Assembly: GCF_050016015.1 (NCBI RefSeq)
Contig: NZ_JBNHEQ010000167.1
Span: forward strand, 1 to 64,000
Direction: 5' to 3'
DNA from: Trichodesmium sp002260545
GTDB taxonomy: Bacteria; Cyanobacteriota; Cyanobacteriia; Cyanobacteriales; Microcoleaceae
Length of the DNA: 64,000 bases
The translations under genes and the position numbers were made by a program. Shown piece after piece: positions 56,775 through 64,000 of the stretch (position 1 is the stretch's first letter; each line of letters starts with the position of its first letter). The notes under the pieces were generated by a model. The model ran no database searches, was not told the DNA's origin, and worked only from the letters and a program-made list of their open reading frames with translations.

Positions 56775-57472
56775 GATTAGATTTAAGAAGTTTTCTTAAA
56801 ATAAATTATACCTGATATAATCTTTAGATAATTAGTGATAATAAAATAGGTAGTCCTGCATAGTAATGGTGAAGATATAATATATATTTTTTAATTTGTT
56901 CTCATGCTCCCACACTTCCCACACTCCCCACACTCCCCACACTCCCCACACTCTCTCTACCATTACTATGCACAACCACCAAATATTTGTATATAGAAGC
57001 CCTAACAGTATCTTTGCAAAGGTGAGGGTTTTTGGCTCTTGAGTCAGTCCTCAGGAGTCATAATTCAGGAAATCGAGAGTAGAAAAATGCCCCCTTGCTT
57101 CACCATCTCCCCCACTCCCCTACTCCCCTACTCCCCTACTCCCCTACTATATTTTAAATAGATCCCAAATGAGTTCTATACTTGTGGTTTAGCGATCGCC
57201 TCCAAAAACTGGCTCCTATATATTGAGTTATGATACAGGAAAAGCCTGAGATTTAGTCACAGATATGGAAACAATATTTCAAGGAACACCCTATCGGTAG
57301 AAGTTTCAAATGGTATAATGTCTACTCTACCGACAATTTATTAAATTCATCAGTATAACTACTCAATCTATAGGTAATTTAATCTATAATAAATTAATCT
57401 GTACAACTGTAGTATTAGCTTATACCATTTACGTTTAAAAAGTAGAAAAATTATTATCTCCTAAAGCCTACT
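56775..57472. other. Repeat-rich spacer upstream of the HEAT-repeat gene
   Basis: No gene. It contains a MITE-like element (56858-56971), TCAGGAGTCATAATTCAGG-type repeats (57048-57070) and CTCCCCTACTCCCC tandem repeats (57108-57150). The last 300 bp are AT-rich and should hold the promoter of the next gene. Confidence 0.7.
56858..56971. mobile_element. MITE-like element, GCATAGTAATGGT ends, copy 2
   Basis: GCATAGTAATGGT (56858-56870) and ACCATTACTATGC (56959-56971) are 13-bp perfect terminal inverted repeats. The flanking GTAGTCCT on the left and the interior CTCCCCACA tandem repeats match copy 1 at 32180-32280, with more tandem units here. Confidence 0.8.
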
Positions 57473-60211
57473 ATGATAATGCTCACAAACGATCCAAATG
57501 CTTTATTATCCCTCAAACACCAAGCAGTGTTTGATGAGGACCCAGACTTGCAACGAGCAGCAGTGGAAAAGCTAGCCATCCAATGGAAAAATCACCCGGA
57601 TACTATACCTATTCTCAAACAACTAGCTATATCTGGTCAATGTCCAGATGTACGGAGAGTAGCAACAGAACATCTTGTCCAAGGTTGGCCAAATGACCCC
57701 AAGCTCCTACCTTTCCTCAAACAATTAGTAGTATCCAACAATGACTATTGGTGGTTGCAAGAAGCCATACTCAGACAATTAATCACAGGTTGGCATAACG
57801 ACCCAGATACGATCGCTTTCCTCAAACAACTAATTTTAGCAGATCGATATCGGTCTTCAAATGTGCGCTATGTAGCCCTCAAGCAATTAGCGCGAAACTG
57901 GCAAAATGAACCAGACACTTTACCTTTTCTCAAGCAACGAGCCATATCTGATATTGATGAAACTTTGCGAGAGACAGCAGTGGAACTATTGGCTGAGGGT
58001 TGGCAACAAGACCCCTTTACTCTTGTCTGGCTCAAACAACGAGCGGAATCAGATCGACATTGGGGAGTGCGCCTCGCAATAGTAGAAAAATTGAACCAAG
58101 ATGCAAGATATGATGCCGATAATATCGCTTGGCTGAAACAAATGGCAATGTCCGATCCAAGTTTCCATGTGGCTTCAGAGGCAGTATCCAAGTTAGCCAG
58201 ACTAGCCAAAGACGATCCCGATACTGTAACTACTATTAAACAGTTGGCTGTTTCTCCTCAAGTTTCAGAAGAAGTAAGACGAGCAGCTATGAGTCAGCTA
58301 GCTGAAAATTGGCAATATGACTCGGAAACCTTATCAACTATCAAACAACTGGCAGTGTTTGATCGATCTTCTCAAGTCCGACTGGCAGCAGTGGAACACT
58401 TAGCACAAGATTGGAGAGAAGATTCTGATACAGTGGCTATTATGAAGCGGTTGGCTGTATCAGATGCAGTTTTGGAAGTGCGAAAAGGAGCACTGGGTTA
58501 TTTGATAGAAAACTGCCAACATGACTCAGATACTGTAGCTATTCTCAAACAAGTAGTTCAATATGACGAATCTTGGCAGATGCGAGAGTTGGCTGTGGTA
58601 CAATTGGGAGCATTTTGGCAACATGACCCCGATGTGTTAACTTTTCTCAAACAACAGGCTGAATCTCCTGAATGTTGGGTAGTGGGAGAGATAGCAGTAG
58701 CACAATTAACTGTTGCCTGGAAAGATGAGCCTACTGTTTTACCTCTGCTCAAAAAATTGGCTATGTCTAATTCCGATGTGCGAGTCGCAGCAATACGAGA
58801 ATTGTCTATAGCTTGGAAAGATGATCCCGATACTATCGCTATCCTCAAAAAAGTAGTTGTTTCAGAGGAATCTTGGCACGCCAGGAAAATAGCAGTTGAA
58901 CAACTAGCAATTGGTTGGCATGACGATCCTGATACGTTTGCCATCCTCAAAAAAGCTGCTTTGTCTGATGAACAGCATGATGTAAAAATTGCAGCAATGG
59001 AGATGTTAGTCACTGGCTGGAAAGATGAACCGGAGGCGATCGCTACTATTAAACAAGTTGCTGTGTCTGATAGTTTCTCAGAGGTACGCATGGCAGCAAT
59101 GGAACTGTTAGCCAACACTTACAAAAATTACCCTGATATTCTAGCTCTTCTCCAGCAAATGGCTGCTGTAGACCAATGTTCAGATGTACGAGTAGCAGCA
59201 ATTAGCAAATTAGCTAATGATGGTAAAGATAACCCTAATATTCTAGCTTTGCTGAAACAACAAGCTGTTGACGATCCATGCTCCTATGTACAACGAGCTA
59301 CAATGGAACAGTTAGCTACAGATTGGAAAGATGACCCTGATACTTTAGATATTATTAAAGAACTTGTGATGTCTGGCAATTGTTCTGAGCTACAACAATC
59401 AGCAGTGGTACAGTTGGCTACAGACTGGAAAGATGACCCTGACACTGTATCTGTACTTAAAAAGCTAGCTGGAACTGCTCAGTGTCCAGATTTACAACAA
59501 TTGGCAATGCAACAATTAGCTTTGGGGTGGAAAGATGACCCTGATACTTTTACGATTATCAAACAAAGGATTGAGTCTGCAGATGAACTAGAAGTAAGAC
59601 AAGCAGCAATGCAGCAGTTAGCTATCGGATGGAAAGATGATCCTAATACATTGGCATTGTTTAAACAGTTAGCTATTTCTGATGAAGATGTGTGCGTGCG
59701 CCAAACAGCAGTCGTAGAGTTGGGTATTTGTTGGCAAAATGACCCTCAGACAATAGAAATTCTCAAACAACTCGCTATCAATGATGATAGTTTTTATGTG
59801 CGACAAACTGCTCTAGAATTATTAGCTCTGGTAGGAAAAAATGATCCTGAGACGGTAGTTATTCTGAAACAATTAGCTGAGTTTGATCGGAATGCTTATG
59901 TGCGACGTTCAGCAATACAGCAGCTAGCTTTGGGTTGGTATGATGAACCAGGAATATTTGAGTTTTTCTGCGATCGCGCCTGCTATGACCCTTTTATCCG
60001 TCAGGAATACTGGGAAGATAACCCGCGCCAAACTGCCTTAGAGGCAATTATCGAACAATATCGAGAAAATAATTTGATTCTCCAGATATTGCGCGATCGA
60101 GCTGAAAATGATTTAGATGAGCAGGTAAAACAGTTTGCTATCAAAACTTTGAGCGATTTTGAAGAAACAGCGTTTTTTGAGGGCGGTCTTAATTACCTAT
60201 GTCTCAATTAA
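57473..60211 (+). CDS. HEAT-like repeat protein, about 26 units of 34 residues
   Basis: A 912-aa protein built almost wholly from a 34-residue unit, consensus DDPDTLAILKQLAxSDxxxxVRxAAVEQLAxGWK. It is most regular between residues 400 and 800, where WKDDPDT recurs at exactly 34-residue spacing. Each unit should form two helices stacked into a superhelix, a scaffold for protein or nucleic-acid binding. No enzymatic, membrane or signal segment is seen. Related repeat arrays in cyanobacteria are sometimes fused to NACHT or other signalling domains; here the array stands alone. The role is unknown. Its stop codon abuts a MITE-like element. Confidence 0.85.
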   Translation: MIMLTNDPNALLSLKHQAVFDEDPDLQRAAVEKLAIQWKNHPDTIPILKQLAISGQCPDVRRVATEHLVQGWPNDPKLLPFLKQLVVSNNDYWWLQEAILRQLITGWHNDPDTIAFLKQLILADRYRSSNVRYVALKQLARNWQNEPDTLPFLKQRAISDIDETLRETAVELLAEGWQQDPFTLVWLKQRAESDRHWGVRLAIVEKLNQDARYDADNIAWLKQMAMSDPSFHVASEAVSKLARLAKDDPDTVTTIKQLAVSPQVSEEVRRAAMSQLAENWQYDSETLSTIKQLAVFDRSSQVRLAAVEHLAQDWREDSDTVAIMKRLAVSDAVLEVRKGALGYLIENCQHDSDTVAILKQVVQYDESWQMRELAVVQLGAFWQHDPDVLTFLKQQAESPECWVVGEIAVAQLTVAWKDEPTVLPLLKKLAMSNSDVRVAAIRELSIAWKDDPDTIAILKKVVVSEESWHARKIAVEQLAIGWHDDPDTFAILKKAALSDEQHDVKIAAMEMLVTGWKDEPEAIATIKQVAVSDSFSEVRMAAMELLANTYKNYPDILALLQQMAAVDQCSDVRVAAISKLANDGKDNPNILALLKQQAVDDPCSYVQRATMEQLATDWKDDPDTLDIIKELVMSGNCSELQQSAVVQLATDWKDDPDTVSVLKKLAGTAQCPDLQQLAMQQLALGWKDDPDTFTIIKQRIESADELEVRQAAMQQLAIGWKDDPNTLALFKQLAISDEDVCVRQTAVVELGICWQNDPQTIEILKQLAINDDSFYVRQTALELLALVGKNDPETVVILKQLAEFDRNAYVRRSAIQQLALGWYDEPGIFEFFCDRACYDPFIRQEYWEDNPRQTALEAIIEQYRENNLILQILRDRAENDLDEQVKQFAIKTLSDFEETAFFEGGLNYLCLN

Positions 60212-60361
60212 TATTATGTCCGTTGGTATCGGAGCGTGTAAAAGTTGAGGAAATATCTACCGCCATATTAGGTTTTTCCTTTTCTTCTTTCTTCTTCCTT
60301 CTTCCTTCTTCCTTCTTCCTTACCTTCTCGCTTGCAATACCGATGCTACCGGACATGATAT
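60211..60361. mobile_element. MITE-like element, ATATCATGTCCG family, reverse-oriented copy
   Basis: The left end ATATTATGTCCGTTGGTATC starts at the last base of the HEAT gene stop codon. The right end is ACCGATGCTACC followed by GGACATGATAT (ending 60361). The left 65 bp are the near-exact reverse complement of the right part of the element at 32365-32531. The middle contains CTTCTTC tandem repeats that differ in length between copies. Confidence 0.82.
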
Positions 60362-60754
60362 AAAACCTCTTTCCTAACCACTCTCCTAGTCCGAGAGGGG
60401 GGAACTATTCTACCCCTTCCCTCAATTCTTTTTTGACACTTATTTTTTTGCTCAAAAGAAGTTATTTCCAGTGGAAATTACCATTTAGTAAGAGTGCATC
60501 TATTTAGATTATTAAGACATTTTCTTATTGCCATACTCACAGATTTTTTATTGATTAAAATTATTAAATTATTGCTATAATTAAAAGTTGAATATTTTTT
60601 ATTTACCTAAACTAATTAAAATTGACCAAAAAATCAGGTTTCAAGTATCCCCTTTTAAGGAAAGGAGATTATAAAGAATAAACTTCAGTATTTTAAGCGT
60701 CCCTATTGCATGAGGTACTGTTAACAAAGTTCCTCCGCAGGAGGCTAATTGGGG

Positions 60755-60990
60755 TTTGCTGAAAAAGTCTTTTTTAAGGAGTAGAGGAGCGGGGGAGCAG
60801 GGGAGTAGGGGAGTAGGGGAGTAGGGGAGTAGGGGAGTAGGGTAGGGACGTTGCACAGGCAAAAATGCGTTTCATCTCGCACAGCGAAACGTCCCTACAG
60901 GAGTAATTTTTTTGCTCAACTCTTGCCCAAAATACGCTTATTTTTGAGCATAAAGCAGCTCAAAACTAGGTACTTTTTCTCGACCCAAAA
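60755..60990. repeat. Long dispersed repeat, second copy
   Basis: GCTGAAAAAGTCTTTTTTAA, GAGTAGGGGAG tandem repeats, GAGTAATTTTTTTGCTCAAC and GCAGCTCAAAACTAGGTACT match 35868-36046 in order. This copy has an extra nested small repeat with GTTTCATCTCGCACAGCGAAA (60868-60890). The surrounding gap 60362-61074 holds no gene. Confidence 0.75.
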
Positions 60991-61074
60991 AGGGTAAAAC
61001 CTTTATCTGTAAATCCTTTGATATTTAATCAGTAACCCCTAATTGATAACTGATAACTGATAACTGAAAGAACT

Positions 61075-62433
61075 ATGTCCTTACCTATTGTAGCTATTAT
61101 TGGCAGGCCCAATGTGGGGAAGTCCACAATCGTCAATCGCTTGGCCGAAAGTAAAGATGCCATTGTCCATGACGAACCAGGAATAACTCGCGATCGCACA
61201 TATCGTAACGCATATTGGCAAGACCGAGAGTTTCAAGTTGTGGATACGGGAGGTTTAGTATTTGACGATAATACAGAATTTTTGCCTCTCATCCGGGAAC
61301 AAGCTATGGCCGCTCTAGCAGAAGCAAGTGTGGCAATTTTTGTAGTAGATGGACAAACGGGTATTACTGGAGGAGATGAAGAAATTGCCCAATGGCTCCG
61401 TCAACAACCTGTTCCGACTCTCCTGGCAGTAAATAAATGTGAATCTATTACAGAAGGATTGACCCAAGCTGCTATGTTTTGGGAATTAGGTTTAGGAGAA
61501 CCTTATCCCATTTCTGGTATTCATGGCAATGGTACTGGGGAATTATTGGATGATTTAATTACCTATTTACCAGCAGCAGAAATTCCAGAAACTAATGAAA
61601 TTAAAATAGCAATTGTTGGTCGTCCGAATGTGGGTAAATCGAGTTTATTAAACGCATTTATTGGGGAAAAACGGGCAATTGTTAGTCCTATTTCTGGTAC
61701 AACAAGAGATGCTATTGATACTGTAGTAGAACGGAATGGAAAAACTTATCGTTTGATTGATACTGCTGGAATTAGAAAGAAGAAAAATGTCGAATATGGA
61801 GCAGAATTTTTTGGGATTAATCGAGCTTTTAAAGCGATTCGTCGTGCGGAAGTTGTGCTGTTTGTAATTGATGCTTTAGATGGAGTAACAGAACAAGACC
61901 AAAAATTAGCAAATCGGATTATTGAAGATGGTAGAGCTTGCGTTCTTGTGGTGAATAAATGGGATGCTGTAGAAAAAGATTCTTACACGATTTATACTTA
62001 TGAACAAGAAGTAAGATCGCGACTATATTTTGTGGAATGGGCTGAGATGATTTTTATTAGTGCATTAACTGGAAAACGAGTAGAAAAAATTATAGATTTG
62101 ATTGATAATGCAGCTAATGAATATCAACGTCGAGTTACAACTTCAGTTATTAATGAAGTATTAGAAGAAGCCATTAGTTGGAATTCTCCTCCGACTAGCC
62201 GTCAAGGCCGTCAAGGTAAAATTTATTATGGAACTCAAGTAACAAGTAAACCACCAACAATTGCATTATTTGTCAACGATCCTAAACGTTTTCCTGATAA
62301 TTATCGACGTTATATCCAAGGTCAATTTCGTCAACATTTAGGATTTACAGGTACACCAATTAGATTACTTTGGCGTGGTAAAAAATCTAGAGATGTAGAG
62401 CAAAATACTGTCAATAGAGCAACTCGTGTTTGA
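61075..62433 (+). CDS. der: Ribosome biogenesis GTPase Der (EngA)
   Basis: An essential double-GTPase that matures the 50S subunit. The 452-aa product has G domain 1 (GRPNVGKST at 10-18, DTGG switch II, NKCES), G domain 2 (GRPNVGKSS at about 182-190, DTAGI, NKWDAV), and the C-terminal KH-like domain (IYYGTQVTSKPPTIALFVNDP). Length is normal. It is followed by a CbiQ/EcfT gene on the same strand, a common cyanobacterial order. A CAGTTATCAGTTATC-like repeat lies just before the start. Confidence 0.98.
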   Translation: MSLPIVAIIGRPNVGKSTIVNRLAESKDAIVHDEPGITRDRTYRNAYWQDREFQVVDTGGLVFDDNTEFLPLIREQAMAALAEASVAIFVVDGQTGITGGDEEIAQWLRQQPVPTLLAVNKCESITEGLTQAAMFWELGLGEPYPISGIHGNGTGELLDDLITYLPAAEIPETNEIKIAIVGRPNVGKSSLLNAFIGEKRAIVSPISGTTRDAIDTVVERNGKTYRLIDTAGIRKKKNVEYGAEFFGINRAFKAIRRAEVVLFVIDALDGVTEQDQKLANRIIEDGRACVLVVNKWDAVEKDSYTIYTYEQEVRSRLYFVEWAEMIFISALTGKRVEKIIDLIDNAANEYQRRVTTSVINEVLEEAISWNSPPTSRQGRQGKIYYGTQVTSKPPTIALFVNDPKRFPDNYRRYIQGQFRQHLGFTGTPIRLLWRGKKSRDVEQNTVNRATRV

Positions 62434-62870
62434 AGTAATGGATAATGGATAATTGATAATTAATTTATATGAGGTTGAAAGCCTCTTTAGCAATAGATAA
62501 TTGATAATGGATAATGATGAAATTTTTAAGCTTTGAGTAACAAGTAAACTTTTGAAATGCAAAAGTTACTCAATTTAGAACAAAAGTTGGCAATCAAATA
62601 ATTATCAATTATTCATTGTTAATTATTCATTAATGAAATATTCTCATTGCTTCCAAAATTATTCCCAAAAAGTGGCAATATTTTTGACACGAATAAATAA
62701 AATAGGATTTTTATATGAATAAAAAATCTTCTTCCTTATTACTTTGATAACAGCCAAACCAAACGTTAGGAAATTTATAAATCTTGAAAGTTTTTGTTGG
62801 TTTGCTGTTACCTGTTCCCTATTCCCTATTCCCTATTCCCTAGCGCGTAGCGCTATACTATTTAATTAAT
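62434..62870. other. Spacer between der and the EcfT gene
   Basis: No gene. It has STRR heptamers (ATAATGGATAATTGATAAT) at 62442-62462 and 62490-62515, and ATTCCCT heptamers at 62812-62842, then GCGCGTAGCGC just before the start of the next gene. Confidence 0.7.
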
Positions 62871-63875
62871 ATGGATTTACTGCGGTCACTTCCCCTAGGA
62901 TTATATCTAGAAAAACCCATAACATGGCTACATAAACTTGACCCTAGAGTTAAATTAATTTGGCTAATGAGCTTTCTTCTTAGTCCAGTATTAGCAAGTT
63001 CAATTTGGCGTCTAATATTAGTAGTTATATTAATTATATTGACATTTACTGCCTCCATTCCTTTACGAGTTTGGAAAAAACAAATGGGTTGGCTACTAAT
63101 GTTCTGCTCTTTAATATTTTTTATGAGTGCAGCGATCGCTCCTGATGGAATTTCAATTAACTATCAACCACGCCTACCAAAAGATGAATTAGCTTTTGCT
63201 CAACAAACTGCTAATTTACCACCAGCACCAGAACAAAAAACTTGGAAAAACTTTTATGGTTTACTAGAAAAACAAACCTCTCAAGAAGCTACCCCAGAAA
63301 AACCAAAATTAACCGAACTACCTCAACCAACTGCTTATAGCTACATCATTTTCCAACAACATCCAATTACTATAACCCGTCGATCCGTAGATTTAGGCAT
63401 TCGTATTGCCACCTTATTATTTACAGTAATTTATAGCACCAACCTATATCTTTTAACCACAGCCTCAGAAGAAATTACAGCAGGTATAGAAGACTTAATG
63501 GAACCCCTAAATAAATTAAAATTACCTGTAACTGAAATAAGTTTAACTTTAACCCTATCTTTAAGATTTATACCTCTAGTTTTAGAAGAAATACAAAATT
63601 TAGTTCGTTCTGTCAGAACTAGAGCAATTAACTGGAAAAAATTAGGACTCCGACAAGCTTCTCAGGTGTGGTTAATAGTATCAGAAAGACTATTAGAAAA
63701 TTTGCTATTGCGAGCCGATCAAATTGCCAGTGCAATGCAAGTCAGAGGTTTTACAACTGCTGACCAACATAGAGTACAATGGCACGATCTAAAGTTAAAG
63801 GCATTAGACTGGATAGTATTGATTAGTTTAGGGTTATTCTGGTGGATTAGGTTGGCTTGGGGAGGACAAGGTTAA
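62871..63875 (+). CDS. Energy-coupling factor transporter transmembrane protein EcfT/CbiQ family
   Basis: A 334-aa membrane protein of the CbiQ/EcfT family, which links ABC ATPases to vitamin- or metal-binding S components. Hydrophobic segments are at about 24-62, 70-87, 175-202 and 308-328. The family sequence HKLDPRVKLIWLM is at 22-34. The cytoplasmic coupling helices carry ARG-like motifs, here SVRTRAINWKK and ASAMQVRGFT. A long insert at about 90-150 (rich in Pro, Glu and Lys) separates early and late membrane segments, as in other cyanobacterial homologues. The substrate is unknown and no ATPase partner is in the window. Confidence 0.9.
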   Translation: MDLLRSLPLGLYLEKPITWLHKLDPRVKLIWLMSFLLSPVLASSIWRLILVVILIILTFTASIPLRVWKKQMGWLLMFCSLIFFMSAAIAPDGISINYQPRLPKDELAFAQQTANLPPAPEQKTWKNFYGLLEKQTSQEATPEKPKLTELPQPTAYSYIIFQQHPITITRRSVDLGIRIATLLFTVIYSTNLYLLTTASEEITAGIEDLMEPLNKLKLPVTEISLTLTLSLRFIPLVLEEIQNLVRSVRTRAINWKKLGLRQASQVWLIVSERLLENLLLRADQIASAMQVRGFTTADQHRVQWHDLKLKALDWIVLISLGLFWWIRLAWGGQG

Positions 63876-64000
63876 AACAAAATAATATATTCTTATCTAT
63901 ACAAGTAATTATCTGGTATTGTTATATAGTAAAATATAATCCTTGTAAAAAGAGCTGTGAAATATTTAGTTTTACTTTCTGAATTAATTTTGTTGATATT

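Overview
The window is chromosomal DNA of a filamentous cyanobacterium. It has AT-rich spacers, frequent HIP1 octamers (GCGATCGC), and many heptanucleotide tandem repeats of the ATTATCA/ATTATCC type. It carries cyanobacterial marker genes: CP12, the split atpD-atpC operon, minCDE, a DUF3177 protein, and der followed by a CbiQ/EcfT gene. Spacers full of small palindromic repeats resemble large-genome Oscillatoriales such as Okeania, Moorea or Trichodesmium relatives. That placement is inference. There are two runs of 100 N (48967-49066 and 50576-50675), so the assembly is incomplete inside one giant repetitive gene.

Layout: 0-9.8 kb holds a secreted hypothetical protein, a broken restriction-enzyme-like gene, a coiled-coil protein, a metallophosphoesterase, a FIST sensor protein, cp12, a DUF3177 membrane protein and a small conserved protein. 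9.8-15.1 kb holds atpC and atpD, then minE, minD and minC, all on the minus strand. 15.3-25.6 kb is accessory: two GNAT paralogues frameshifted by the same 23-bp repeat, an AAA-ATPase/TOPRIM-like pair, a short-chain dehydrogenase, and a Ro ribonucleoprotein locus. That locus has a Ro60/TROVE gene preceded by five Y-RNA-like genes (several with tRNA-like tips), two odd tRNA genes and two near-identical promoter/leader segments. 25.9-29.5 kb holds one gene that fuses a type 1 periplasmic binding domain, a pentameric ligand-gated ion channel and a sugar-type solute-binding domain.

30-47 kb holds a gamma-glutamyltransferase, gcvP and gcvH, an alpha/beta hydrolase, mazG, a histidine kinase, a TPR protein, a CNT nucleoside transporter, a nucleotide cyclase with a DUF3365/haem-c-like sensor, and an SbmA/BacA-type ABC exporter. 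47.5-54.7 kb is a single giant minus-strand gene for a secreted ExeM/NucH-like nuclease. It has near-identical 112-residue repeats, a Pro/Glu/Ala-rich array and C-terminal RTX repeats. 55-64 kb holds a small exported protein, proline iminopeptidase, a protein made only of 34-residue HEAT-like repeats, the GTPase der, and CbiQ/EcfT.

Spacers are unusually rich in mobile-looking repeats. At least two MITE-like families with terminal inverted repeats are present in several copies. There are also paired AAACCGGGTTT repeats, small dispersed repeats of about 23-40 bp (two in coding sequence, one in an RNA gene), and heptamer arrays. The two observations I would follow first are the Ro/Y-RNA cluster with two different tRNA-mimic topologies, and the PBP-channel-SBP fusion protein.
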